Notes under the pieces: generated by a model
The model's input: the letters and a program-made list of their open reading frames with translations, nothing else
Told to the model about the DNA's origin: nothing
Databases searched by the model: none
Source of the DNA: an uncultured beta proteobacterium
Lineage (GTDB): Bacteria > Pseudomonadota > Gammaproteobacteria > Burkholderiales > Burkholderiaceae_C
Direction of reading: 5' to 3'
DNA length: 63,459 nucleotides
Assembly (NCBI GenBank): GCA_903864505.1
Contig: CAIPGC010000288.1
Span: 1 to 63,459 of the forward strand
Translations under genes and position numbers: made by a program
Part shown: piece by piece, positions 51,722 to 60,008 of the stretch
Numbering within the stretch: position 1 is the first letter of the stretch
Layout of the letters: every line of letters starts with the position of its first letter

Positions 51722-54700
51722 ATGAACGCACCCGCCAAGCGTGCCGAGGTGGCTGTGCCCACCGTGACATTCACACTCGACCAGCAAACCGTGCACGCTT
51801 ATGAAGGGGAAAGCATCCTCAAGGCGGCGCAGCGCCATGGTGTAGACATTCCCCACCTGTGCCACAAGGACGGTCTGCGCTCTGACGGCAACTGCCGCGC
51901 CTGTGTGGTGGAGATCAAGGGTGAACGCACCCTGGCACCGAGCTGCTGCCGCACGGTCACACCAGGCATGCAAGTGCAGGCAATGAGTGAACGCGCCGTG
52001 CAGAGCCAGAAGTTGGTGCTGGAGATGCTGCTCTCCGACATGCCGGACCAGGGCTACAAGTGGAATGACGCCCTGGTTCCCTCGGGTGCTGCTGCGCCTG
52101 GAGATATCCCGGGCGCCTCATACGCAAGCGCCAAATCGGCACCCGGCGCATCCCCAGGCGCAGCCGGTCCTTTGTCCGGGCAGCATGGGGAGTTGAGTGA
52201 TTGGGCTGCGCGAATGGGCGTTTTGGTGCGTCCCGAATTACGAACTCTGCGCCGCAACCAACCACAGTCTGACCTGTCGCACCCGGCCATGGCGGTCAAC
52301 CTCGATGCCTGCATCCAGTGCAACCGCTGCGTGCGGGCGTGTCGCGAAGTGCAGGTCAATGACGTGATTGGCTATGCGCGGCGCGGGTCGCATGCCGAGA
52401 TCGTGTTCGATCTGAACGACCCGATGGGTGTCAGCAGTTGCGTAGCCTGTGGTGAGTGCGTGCAGGCCTGTCCGACGGGCGCTTTGAGCGCCAGGACCCA
52501 GATCGGCGCGCAGGTGGTGGACAAAAAGGTCGACTCGGTCTGCCCGTTCTGCGGCGTGGGCTGCCTGCTGACCTACAACGTGAAAGACAACGTCATCGTC
52601 AGTGTGGATGGGCGCGACGGACCGGCCAACCATAACCGGCTGTGCGTCAAGGGACGTTTTGGTTTTGACTATGTTCACAGCGCGCAGCGACTGACGGTTC
52701 CTCTCATTCGCAAGGAGGACGTGTCCAAGGACCCGCAGGCCTTGCAGCAACTCAACCGCGACAGCGCCGACTGGTCCTCGGTGTTTCGCGAGGCGACCTG
52801 GGAAGAGGCACTCGATCGGGCGGCGTTTGCACTGGCCGCCCTGCGCGATCAGCACGGCAAGAAGGCCCTGGCCGGCTTTGGTTCGGCCAAGGGGAGCAAC
52901 GAAGAAGCCTATCTGTTCCAGAAGCTGGTACGCACCGGTTTTGGCTCCAACAATGTGGACCACTGCACGCGGCTGTGCCATGCGTCGAGCGTGGCGGCGC
53001 TGCTCGAAGGGGTGGGTTCCGGCTCGGTGAGCAACCAGGTCAACGACGTGGAACACTCGGACCTGATCATCGTGATTGGCTCCAACCCTACGTCCAACCA
53101 CCCCGTGGCCGCCACCTGGATGAAGAATGCGGCCAAGCGGGGCACCAGGATCGTGCTGGCCGACCCGCGGGTGACCGACATGGGCCGGCACGCCTGGCGC
53201 ACCCTGCAGTTCAAACCCGACACCGATGTCGCCATGCTCAATGCGCTGATCCACGTCATCATAGAAGAAGGGCTCACAGACCTTGATTTCATTGCGCAGC
53301 GTGCTACCAATTTTGAAGCACTTCGGGAGAACGTGGCGCACTACAGCCCGGAGGCCATGGAGCCCGTCTGCGGCATCCCGGCCCGGACCCTGCGCGAGGT
53401 GGCGCGCGCCTACGCCCAGGCAAAAGGGGCCATGATTCTGTGGGGCATGGGTGTGAGCCAGCACGTACATGGCACCGACAACGTGCGCTGCCTGATTGCA
53501 CTGGCCACGGTGGCCGGTCAGATCGGCAAACCCGGCTCGGGCCTGCATCCTTTGCGCGGCCAGAACAATGTGCAGGGTGCGAGCGACGCGGGACTGATTC
53601 CCATGATGTTTCCCAACTACCAGCGCGTCACCAACAAGGCAGCGCACGCGTGGTTTGAAAACTTCTGGAACACCCGTCTTGATGACCAGCCCGGCTACAC
53701 CGTGGTGGAAATCATGCACAAGGCGCTGGCAAGCGAGAGCGACCCGCACAAGGTGCGCGGCATGGTCATCATGGGTGAAAACCCCGCCATGAGTGACCCC
53801 GACCTCAATCATGCGCGCCATGCGCTGGCATCGCTTTCGCATCTGGTGGTGCAGGACATCTTCATGACCGAAACCGCGTGGCTGGCCGACGTGGTGCTGC
53901 CCGCCACCGCCTGGCCCGAGAAGACCGGAACGGTGAGCAACACCGACCGCATGGTGCAGATGGGACGGCAGGCGATCGCTCCTCCAGGTCAGGCCCGGCC
54001 TGACTTGTGGATCATTCAGGAAATGGCAAAGCGAATGGGCCTGGGGTGGCACTATGCTGGCGAGCACGACGGTGTGGCGGCGGTGTATGAGGAAATGCGC
54101 CAGGCCATGCATGGGGCCATTGCCGGTATCAGTTGGGAGCGGTTGCAGCGCGACTCCAGCGTCACCTATCCGTGCCTGAGCGAAGACGATCCGGGTTCGC
54201 CCACGGTGTTTATCGACCGCTTTGCCACCGACGACGGCCGTGTGCGCCTGGTGCCGGCTGACATCATTGCGGCCAACGAGCGCCCCGATGCCCAGTACCC
54301 GTTCGTGCTGATTACAGGCCGGCAACTGGAGCACTGGCACACCGGCAGCATGACGCGCCGTGCGGTCGTGCTCGATGCGATTGAGCCGGTGGCCACCGCC
54401 TGCATGTGCGCAAGCGACCTGCAGGCACTGGGCCTGCAGCCCGGTGCTGTGATGACGGTGGAGTCGCGCCGTGGAGCGGTGGTGATTCATGTGCGCCAGG
54501 ACGATGGCATGCCGCCCGGGACAGTCTTCATCCCGTTTGCGTATTACGAGGCCGCGGCCAACCTGATGACCAACGCTGCGCTGGACCCGTTTGGCAAGAT
54601 TCCGGAGTTCAAGTACTGCGCGGTGGCGATTCGCCGTGGCGGACAACCCGCGTTGCGGCCGGGCTATGGCACTGGCCAGAGCGGGCCCATTGCTGCTTGA
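51722..54700 (+). CDS. fdsA: NAD-dependent formate dehydrogenase alpha subunit
   Basis: Cytoplasmic catalytic subunit of 992 residues, without signal peptide. The N terminus holds a 2Fe-2S domain (CHKDGLRSDGNCRACVVE), then His/Cys and 4Fe-4S sites (CIQCNRCVRACRE, CVACGECVQACP), and CPFCGVGC. The active-site residue is Cys419 in TRLCHAS. The molybdopterin domain and C-terminal domain are complete. It starts one base after the fusion gene. Residues about 124-148 come from a palindromic insert and a segment near 517-533 matches the dispersed repeat. fdsC and fdsD homologues are absent downstream. Confidence 0.93.
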   Translation: MNAPAKRAEVAVPTVTFTLDQQTVHAYEGESILKAAQRHGVDIPHLCHKDGLRSDGNCRACVVEIKGERTLAPSCCRTVTPGMQVQAMSERAVQSQKLVLEMLLSDMPDQGYKWNDALVPSGAAAPGDIPGASYASAKSAPGASPGAAGPLSGQHGELSDWAARMGVLVRPELRTLRRNQPQSDLSHPAMAVNLDACIQCNRCVRACREVQVNDVIGYARRGSHAEIVFDLNDPMGVSSCVACGECVQACPTGALSARTQIGAQVVDKKVDSVCPFCGVGCLLTYNVKDNVIVSVDGRDGPANHNRLCVKGRFGFDYVHSAQRLTVPLIRKEDVSKDPQALQQLNRDSADWSSVFREATWEEALDRAAFALAALRDQHGKKALAGFGSAKGSNEEAYLFQKLVRTGFGSNNVDHCTRLCHASSVAALLEGVGSGSVSNQVNDVEHSDLIIVIGSNPTSNHPVAATWMKNAAKRGTRIVLADPRVTDMGRHAWRTLQFKPDTDVAMLNALIHVIIEEGLTDLDFIAQRATNFEALRENVAHYSPEAMEPVCGIPARTLREVARAYAQAKGAMILWGMGVSQHVHGTDNVRCLIALATVAGQIGKPGSGLHPLRGQNNVQGASDAGLIPMMFPNYQRVTNKAAHAWFENFWNTRLDDQPGYTVVEIMHKALASESDPHKVRGMVIMGENPAMSDPDLNHARHALASLSHLVVQDIFMTETAWLADVVLPATAWPEKTGTVSNTDRMVQMGRQAIAPPGQARPDLWIIQEMAKRMGLGWHYAGEHDGVAAVYEEMRQAMHGAIAGISWERLQRDSSVTYPCLSEDDPGSPTVFIDRFATDDGRVRLVPADIIAANERPDAQYPFVLITGRQLEHWHTGSMTRRAVVLDAIEPVATACMCASDLQALGLQPGAVMTVESRRGAVVIHVRQDDGMPPGTVFIPFAYYEAAANLMTNAALDPFGKIPEFKYCAVAIRRGGQPALRPGYGTGQSGPIAA
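52091..52164. repeat. Palindromic insert in fdsA
   Basis: GCTGCGCCTGG (52091-52101) is an exact inverted repeat of CCAGGCGCAGC (52154-52164), and an inner imperfect pair (CCGGGCGCC at 52109-52117 with GGCACCCGG at 52138-52146) extends the stem to about 27 bases with a loop of about 20. It is read in frame as an Ala/Gly/Pro/Ser-rich stretch between the 2Fe-2S and 4Fe-4S domains. Confidence 0.65.
53271..53319 (-). repeat. Dispersed ~50-bp repeat-like segment, copy 7 (collinear in fdsA)
   Basis: On the plus strand GGCTC, then TTTCATTGCGCA, then GCTACCAATT and AAGC follow the reverse consensus with exact 25- and 14-base internal spacing. It uses the frame GCG CAG xxT GCT, as in the FdsG-FdsB and metG copies. 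The protein is collinear with the family here, so it is either a replacement or a chance likeness. Confidence 0.45.
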
Positions 54701-54737
54701 CGGGGTGTGCCGCCGCCGGATGCGCTAAGGTCGGGGC

Positions 54738-57278
54738 ATGAACATTGCATTCTGGCGCCTGGGCTGGCGCACCCTGTGGCGCGATATCCGCTCTGGCGAC
54801 CTGCGTCTGCTCATTGTGGCCGTGACGCTGGCCGTGGCGGCGCTCACTGCGGTGGGCTTCTTCGCCGACCGGCTCAAAGGGGGCATGCAGCGCGATGCGC
54901 GCCAGTTGCTGGGCGGCGACGCTGTCATTGCCAGTGACAATCCGACACCTGCGGCGTTTGTGGAACAGGCCCGTACCCTGGGTCTGAGCGTGGTCACGAC
55001 CATGGGTTTTCCAACCATGGCGCGCGCCAGCGACGCGCAGGGTGGCGTCGCCAAACTGGTGGGTTTGAAAGTGGTCGAGCCCGGCTACCCTTTGCGAGGC
55101 GCACTGCGTATCGCCCCCAACCCCGGTGACCCCGACCAGCCCACCCGCAGCGTACCGACCCCCGGCCAGGCCTGGGTCGATGCCGCCCTGCTCGAAGCGC
55201 TGGGTGTTAAGGTGGGCGACGCTTTGCTGCTGGGTGAGGCGCGGCTGATCATTGGCGCCGTTCTGGTGGTGGAGCCCGATCGCGGCGCCGGCTTTACCAG
55301 TTTTGCGCCGCGGGTCATGATTCACAGCGACGATGTTTCCGCGACCAGGCTGATTCAGCCGGCCAGTCGCCTGACCTACCGCATGGCCGTGGCCGGAGAC
55401 GACGCTGCCGTAAGCCGCTTTGTGGTCTGGGCCGACGCGCAGGTCAAGCCCGCCGACTCCACCGCCGGCGCGAGCCCGGTGCGCGGGGTACGGGTGGAGT
55501 CGCTGCAAAGTGGCCGGCCCGAGATGGGACAGACACTGGACCGCGCGGAGAAATTCCTGAGCCTGATTTCTCTTCTGGCAGCTTTGCTCAGCGCCGTCGC
55601 GGTGGCGCTGGCGGCGCGTGCCTTTGCCGCCAGCCATCTGGACGACTGCGCCATGCTGCGCGTGCTGGGCCTTTCGCAGCGCCGCATCGCCAGCGCCTAC
55701 ACTTTTGAGTTCGCGTTGGTGGGTCTGTTTGCCAGCGGGCTGGGCGCGCTGGTGGGGTATGGCGTGCAAAGCCTGTTTGTGCTGATGCTCTCGGGCCTGG
55801 TTGATTCTGCCTTGCCCCCCGCGACGGTCTGGCCCCTGCTGCTGGGCATGGGCATGGGGTTGACGCTGCTGCTGGCCTTTGGTCTGCCGCCGGTGCTGCA
55901 ACTGGCACAGGTGCCGGCGCTGCGGGTATTGCGGCGTGATGTGGGCAACCTCAAGCCGGCGTCCCTGGGCGTGCTCGCCGTGGGGGTGGCCGGCTTTGCC
56001 GCGCTGCTGCTGGCAGCCAGCAGTGACCTCAAACTGGGGGCCATCGCCGTGGGCGGCTTTGCCGTTGCGGTACTGGTGTTTGCTTCGCTGAGCTGGCTGG
56101 CGGTCAAGTTCTTGCGTTGGAGTGTGAATGAAGCGATTGCACCGCGCTGGCTGGTGCTGGCGACGCGGCAGATGTCGGCACGCCCCGCCTACACCGTGGT
56201 GCAGGTCAGCGCGCTGGCAGTGGGCCTGCTCGCGCTGGTGCTGCTGGTGTTGCTGCGTACCGATTTGATCGGCAGCTGGCGCAAGGCGACACCGGCCGAT
56301 GCACCCAACCGCTTTGTCATCAACGTCATGCCCGAGCAGGCGCAGGCTTTTCAGCAGCAACTGCGCAGCGCAGGCGTGACACAGTATGACTGGTACCCGA
56401 TGGTTCGGGGGCGTTTGGTGGCAGTCAATGGCCGCGCCGTGTCGGCTGATGACTTTGCAGACGAGCGTGCCAAGCGCCTGGTGGACCGCGAGTTCAACGT
56501 GTCCTACAGCGCCAGGGCTCCGGCGCACAACGAGGTGGTGGCCGGGCACTGGATGGAAGAGGAAGTTGGCGCCATCAGCGTCGAGGAGGGCATTGCCAGG
56601 ACGCTGAACCTCCAAATAGGAGACACGCTGCGCTTTGACGTCGGTGGCATGCAGACCGAGTCAAAAATCACGTCGCTGCGCAAGGTCGACTGGGGCTCCA
56701 TGCGCGCAAATTTCTTTGTGCTCTATCCGGTCAGCCGGCTCGACAATGTTCCCGCCACTTTCATGAGTGCCTACCGGGCTCCGGCGACGGCCGGCTTCGA
56801 CAACGCACTGGTGCGGCAGTTTCCCAACATCACGAGCGTTGACATGACCACCACCATTGCACAGGTGCAGCGGGTGCTCGATCAGGTGATCGGGGCGGTT
56901 GAATTTCTGTTTGCATTTACGCTGGCGGCAGGCTTGGTGGTGCTGTTTGCGGCAGTCACCGCCACACGGGAAGAGCGCGCACGCGAGTACGCCATCATGC
57001 GGGCCGTGGGCGCGCGTGGCAGTCTGCTGCGCCAGGTGCAGCGCGCCGAACTGGCGGGCGTGGGTCTGCTGGCCGGCTTTCTGGCATCCGTCGTCGCATC
57101 GGCGGTGGGATGGGCGCTGGCGCACTATGTGTTCGGCTTCGAATGGACCGTGTCGCTGTGGGTGCTGTTGCTGGGGTCAGTAGCCGGTGCCTTGCTGGCC
57201 CTGGCGGCGGGCTGGTGGGGCCTGCGCGAGGTGCTGCGCCGCCCGGTGGTGGAAACACTGCGGCGGGCTGCGACCTAA
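54738..57278 (+). CDS. FtsX-like ABC transporter permease
   Basis: Inner-membrane permease of 846 residues with two FtsX-type blocks: N-terminal helix plus periplasmic domain (about 45-250), transmembrane helices around 265-420, further helices near 425-520, a second periplasmic domain (520-700) and a C-terminal helix group. The motif TREERAREYAIMRAVGARGSLL near 740 is typical of the YbbP/lipoprotein-releasing type permeases. Such proteins normally need an ATPase (YbbA-like), which is not encoded next to it here. Substrate unknown. It follows fdsA by 37 bases. Confidence 0.88.
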   Translation: MNIAFWRLGWRTLWRDIRSGDLRLLIVAVTLAVAALTAVGFFADRLKGGMQRDARQLLGGDAVIASDNPTPAAFVEQARTLGLSVVTTMGFPTMARASDAQGGVAKLVGLKVVEPGYPLRGALRIAPNPGDPDQPTRSVPTPGQAWVDAALLEALGVKVGDALLLGEARLIIGAVLVVEPDRGAGFTSFAPRVMIHSDDVSATRLIQPASRLTYRMAVAGDDAAVSRFVVWADAQVKPADSTAGASPVRGVRVESLQSGRPEMGQTLDRAEKFLSLISLLAALLSAVAVALAARAFAASHLDDCAMLRVLGLSQRRIASAYTFEFALVGLFASGLGALVGYGVQSLFVLMLSGLVDSALPPATVWPLLLGMGMGLTLLLAFGLPPVLQLAQVPALRVLRRDVGNLKPASLGVLAVGVAGFAALLLAASSDLKLGAIAVGGFAVAVLVFASLSWLAVKFLRWSVNEAIAPRWLVLATRQMSARPAYTVVQVSALAVGLLALVLLVLLRTDLIGSWRKATPADAPNRFVINVMPEQAQAFQQQLRSAGVTQYDWYPMVRGRLVAVNGRAVSADDFADERAKRLVDREFNVSYSARAPAHNEVVAGHWMEEEVGAISVEEGIARTLNLQIGDTLRFDVGGMQTESKITSLRKVDWGSMRANFFVLYPVSRLDNVPATFMSAYRAPATAGFDNALVRQFPNITSVDMTTTIAQVQRVLDQVIGAVEFLFAFTLAAGLVVLFAAVTATREERAREYAIMRAVGARGSLLRQVQRAELAGVGLLAGFLASVVASAVGWALAHYVFGFEWTVSLWVLLLGSVAGALLALAAGWWGLREVLRRPVVETLRRAAT

Positions 57279-57372
57279 GAGTCTGGCGGCAGAGGGTTCT
57301 GCGCAGGTAAAGGAGCAGGGCGCAGGGCGCAGGACACAGAGCAGAGCCCCCTGCCGCCCGGACTCCCTGTCG

Positions 57373-57424
57373 TGCTTCCATTTTGATAGCTGCCTGCGCT
57401 TATTCCACGAGCGCTGCAGGCCGA
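57373..57424 (+). repeat. Dispersed ~50-bp repeat, copy 8 (intergenic)
   Basis: GCTTCC at 57374, AGCTGCCTGCGC at 57388 (+14) and GCTGCAGG at 57413 (+39) keep the exact phase. It sits between the converging permease and smr genes, where little else is present in the 152-base spacer. Confidence 0.75.
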
Positions 57425-57430
57425 TTCATC

Positions 57431-58090
57431 TCACGGGATCTGGGTGCGGGCCGTGGTTAGCAGCACCACCAGCGCGCCGGCGCCGCCATCGGCAGGCTTG
57501 GCCTGCACAAAGGCCAGCACCTCTTTTTTCTGCACCAGCCAGCTCTGTACCCGACTTTTAAGAACGGGAGTTTTTCCGGGCGAGCCCAGTCCCTTGCCGT
57601 GCACCACCCGCACGCAGCGGATGCCGTGCAGGTGCGCGGCACGGATGAATTGCCCCAGGGCTTCGCGGGCATCCTCGCGGCGCAGGCCGTGCAGGTCCAG
57701 CTGGCGCTGGATGCTCCAGTCGCCCCGGCGCAGTTTGCGCGTCACGTCGATGCCAATGCCAGGGCGGCGAAAACTCAGCAGTTCATCCACATCGAGCAGC
57801 GTTCCGACATCAAACTCGTCGCTGATGGATTCATGCAGCACGGCTTTTTCGTCCCGCTGGTACTGCAGGGTGACCGGCACGCTTGCAACTTTCGCATGGT
57901 GTACGCGTCGCTTGTCTGGCATGGGAGACACAGCCCCGGCCGCCCTGACAAACAGGTCTTTGTCGCTGGCGGCCTGCTGTACCGCCTTCGCTTGCGCACT
58001 GGTTTGCTTGATGCGCTGCGCGGTGTGCTCGGCAAGGGTGCGCTTGACCACCTTCAGGTCGGACAGCGAGCGCACCTTGAGCGGCTTCAC
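57431..58090 (-). CDS. Smr-domain protein
   Basis: A 219-residue cytoplasmic protein with a C-terminal Smr domain: [16 protein letters not shown] near 130-145 and [19 protein letters not shown] near 160-178, the catalytic-type motifs of this nuclease family (SmrA/SmrB, YdaL). The N-terminal 90 residues are helical and variable. Its start overlaps the radC stop by four bases, so they form one unit. E. coli SmrB cleaves mRNA at collided ribosomes; whether this one does is unknown. Confidence 0.9.
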   Translation of the reverse strand: MKPLKVRSLSDLKVVKRTLAEHTAQRIKQTSAQAKAVQQAASDKDLFVRAAGAVSPMPDKRRVHHAKVASVPVTLQYQRDEKAVLHESISDEFDVGTLLDVDELLSFRRPGIGIDVTRKLRRGDWSIQRQLDLHGLRREDAREALGQFIRAAHLHGIRCVRVVHGKGLGSPGKTPVLKSRVQSWLVQKKEVLAFVQAKPADGGAGALVVLLTTARTQIP

Positions 58091-58806
58091 AGCAGTCCCT
58101 GCTCGGCCATGCTCAGCGCCTGGCCCGGCGCCACGATGATGTGGTCGAGCACACGCACGTCCACCAGCGCCAGCGCGGCCTTGAGGGTTTGGGTCAGTGC
58201 TTCGTCGGCGCGGCTGGGCTTTACCATTCCGCTGGGGTGGTTGTGTGCCAGGACCACGGCAGCAGCCTGGTGGTGCAATGCGCGCACGACAACCTCGCGG
58301 GGATAGACACTGGTCTGGGTCAAAGTTCCCCGAAACAACTCTTCCATCGCCAGCAACTTGTTTTGGCTGTCCAGGAACAGCACGGCAAATACCTCATGCT
58401 GCTTGTTCGCCAGATAGAGTTGCATGTAATGCTTCACCGCGTTGGGGTCGGCAAACACCTCGCGCTCCTGCAGCTTCTGGGCCATGGCCCGGCGGGCCAG
58501 TTCGAGCACGGCCACAATCTCGGCCCGCTTGGCAGGCCCCAGGCCTTTGACGCGTTTGAGGTCGTCGGAGTTAGCGTGCAGTAATCCGGCTATGCCTCCA
58601 AACCCGTCCTGGCCCCCGTCAGTGTTGCGTGAGGCGCTATCATTTTTGAGTTGAAGTAATTCTTCCGCCATTTGCAGCACCCCCTTGCCTTGAATGCCGG
58701 TACGCAGGAGTATCGCGAGCAATTCGATATCACTGAGCGCACCGGGGCCGCGGGAGAGCAGCTTCTCGCGCGGGCGTGCCTCGGCGGGGATGTCTTTGAT
58801 GGGCAT
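58087..58806 (-). CDS. radC: RadC family protein (JAB/MPN-type), intact copy
   Basis: A 239-residue protein with an N-terminal helix-hairpin-helix region ([20 protein letters not shown]) and a C-terminal JAB-type metalloprotein domain with the AHNHPSG motif and VLDHIIV. Despite the name its role in DNA repair is not established. Residues 54-68 ([15 protein letters not shown]) are an insert relative to E. coli RadC and are encoded by a dispersed repeat. A broken second copy of this gene lies at 60009-60343. Confidence 0.92.
   Translation of the reverse strand: MPIKDIPAEARPREKLLSRGPGALSDIELLAILLRTGIQGKGVLQMAEELLQLKNDSASRNTDGGQDGFGGIAGLLHANSDDLKRVKGLGPAKRAEIVAVLELARRAMAQKLQEREVFADPNAVKHYMQLYLANKQHEVFAVLFLDSQNKLLAMEELFRGTLTQTSVYPREVVVRALHHQAAAVVLAHNHPSGMVKPSRADEALTQTLKAALALVDVRVLDHIIVAPGQALSMAEQGLL
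58603..58650 (-). repeat. Dispersed ~50-bp repeat, copy 9 (in-frame insert in radC)
   Basis: On the minus strand AATGATAGC, then CACGCAACAC and GGGGGCCAGG follow the consensus with the 25-base spacing from AGC to GCC exact. It encodes 15 residues (54-68) missing from E. coli RadC, placed between LLQL and FGGIAGLL. Confidence 0.75.
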
Positions 58807-59100
58807 GGGAATGAGGTCGGGCAGAGACAGGTTTTTGGCTTTGGAATCGAGGTCAGTTTATCGGGACTTTGATGAGTTCAACAATTCCCCTGGGACTCTT
58901 GCTCACTGACGACAGAATTTGGCAAGACTCAGCGTCTACCCGTGGCTTCAAAGCGAGGCTTGCATTGGTAACGGATGGTCAAGGCCTCGCTCCGAAGCGG
59001 CCGTTGAACAGGCAGATTTCTCAGCAGCAGTCAGTCAATTCGCTAACGCAATCCTCTGGCAAAATCGAATCCAGCGGATCGATAACAATGAAGCACCTGG
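58807..59100. other. Spacer between radC and the toxin-antitoxin promoter
   Basis: Nearly 300 bases with no gene I can support. The frame open in it toward the antitoxin lies before the promoter and is not a credible N terminus. The first part (58853-58875) is the left copy of a direct repeat found again before fkpB. Confidence 0.4.
58853..58875 (+). repeat. Direct repeat, left copy (fkpB leader-like)
   Basis: CAGTTTATCGGGACTTT followed by GATGA matches the sequence immediately before and at the fkpB start (60379-60401), which reads CAGTTTATCGGGACTTT followed by TATGA. Together with the radC similarity it marks a duplicated segment. Confidence 0.8.
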
Positions 59101-59129
59101 TTGACAAAATCTCAAATGAGATACATAAT
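59101..59129 (+). promoter_or_regulatory. Sigma70 promoter with palindromic operator for the toxin-antitoxin module
   Basis: TTGACA (59101-59106) and CATAAT (59124-59129) are separated by exactly 17 bases. The spacer holds a perfect inverted repeat ATCTCA-AA-TGAGAT (59109-59122). A RelB/DinJ antitoxin dimer binding there would block RNA polymerase, which is the usual self-repression of such modules. Confidence 0.75.
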
Positions 59130-59153
59130 CCGCGAAACTTAGGAGCAATCACA

Positions 59154-59435
59154 GTGACCGCACAAACCTCCATGCTTCACATTCGGGTGGACGATGACAT
59201 CAAAGAGCAAGCGACTCAGGCGCTGACTGCGATGGGCATGTCGGTGTCGGATGCGGTGCGCCTGTTCTTGCGCCGCGTCGTTATTGACCAGGCCTTCCCG
59301 CTTGAACTCAAGGTGCCAAACGCCGAGACTCTCGCCGCAATGGAGGAGTCACGTGCCATGATGGCAAAACGTCGCGCCCGTTTTACGTCTGCTGACGAAC
59401 TGTTTGCCAATCTTGAAAAAAACAGCAGCAAGTAA
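59154..59435 (+). CDS. DinJ/RelB-family antitoxin
   Basis: Antitoxin of 93 residues that should bind and neutralise the downstream YafQ-type toxin and repress its own promoter. The ribbon-helix-helix part is visible as MLHIRVDDDIKEQATQALTAMGMSVSDAVRLFL in pieces, followed by a C-terminal toxin-binding tail. The GTG at 59154 is chosen because AGGAG lies 8 bases upstream and downstream of the promoter; earlier in-frame ATGs precede that promoter. It overlaps the toxin gene. Confidence 0.88.
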   Translation: MTAQTSMLHIRVDDDIKEQATQALTAMGMSVSDAVRLFLRRVVIDQAFPLELKVPNAETLAAMEESRAMMAKRRARFTSADELFANLEKNSSK

Positions 59436-59727
59436 ACGCGCAACTCTGCCACGAGCCGCCGACTACTCAAAGGCGTTCCTGAAGGATTGGCAACGGCTGT
59501 CACACTCCGGCCGTTTTGATCTGGTACGGCTCAAAGAGGCAATGATGTTGCTGATGGCCAATGACGCACCGTTTGGCCCTGAATGGCTGGATCACCCGTT
59601 GAAAGGTGCATGGGCCGATCACAGGGAATGCCACATCGGTGGCGACTTTTTGTTGATTTACCAGGTCGAGGCCAACGCTGTCAACTTTGTGCGATCGGGC
59701 ACTCACTCTGAACTTTTCAGCAACTGA
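59413..59727 (+). CDS. YafQ/RelE-family mRNA interferase toxin
   Basis: Toxin of about 104 residues of the ribosome-dependent mRNA nuclease type. The conserved core DHPLKGAWADHRECHIGGDF and the C-terminal GTHSELF contain histidines and an aspartate at the places used by YafQ for catalysis, with Phe where E. coli has Trp. A TTG start is inferred at 59413 (59404 is the alternative), overlapping the antitoxin stop by about 23 bases, which ensures coupling. No ATG suits. Confidence 0.85.
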   Translation: MKKTAASKRATLPRAADYSKAFLKDWQRLSHSGRFDLVRLKEAMMLLMANDAPFGPEWLDHPLKGAWADHRECHIGGDFLLIYQVEANAVNFVRSGTHSELFSN

Positions 59728-60008
59728 CAGACTCTTGACGCAAGCTGTCTGGACTGCAACTGGCGTGAACTTCATTCATCCGAGTGCTCGCATCCGACCA
59801 CAAGCGGCCACCCAGGTCAAGGAAAACGAACCCGTAATCTGTGCGACCGCTTTGGCATCCGAGACCAGGGCCGCGAACGGCAGGTCCCCCTCTTATCCAC
59901 CGTCAGCAAAGGGCACGGTGAAGTCCGCAACCAAAGTTGGCGCTCGGACTGGGTAGCTGTGAAATGCCGAAACCAGCCAAAATATTTTCGCAATAAAGTA
60001 ACACTGAG
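59728..60008. other. Unassigned spacer between toxin and broken radC
   Basis: About 280 bases without a recognisable gene. It ends abruptly at 60008, where sequence matching radC begins, so it contains one junction of the duplication or insertion. No terminal repeats of an insertion sequence were seen. Confidence 0.4.

Noticed and set aside
48479-51774. Two long minus-strand frames opposite fdhD and the FdsG-FdsB gene
   Set aside because: No recognisable domain, shadow composition, and no ribosome binding sites.
52238-54646. An 802-codon open frame on the minus strand opposite fdsA
   Set aside because: It is histidine/arginine/glycine-rich without domains and lies fully opposite a well-supported gene; long antisense frames are common in GC-rich coding DNA.
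54609-56615. A 668-codon open frame on the minus strand opposite the FtsX permease
   Set aside because: Glutamine/histidine/arginine-rich composition and no motif; shadow of the real gene.
58869-59153. N-terminal extension of the antitoxin back to 58869 or 59089
   Set aside because: The extension lies upstream of a well-formed promoter and lacks family similarity; the GTG at 59154 has a good ribosome binding site.
59817-60008. Extension of the broken radC reading frame past 60009
   Set aside because: Similarity to radC stops abruptly at the duplication breakpoint; the remaining codons are random-looking.
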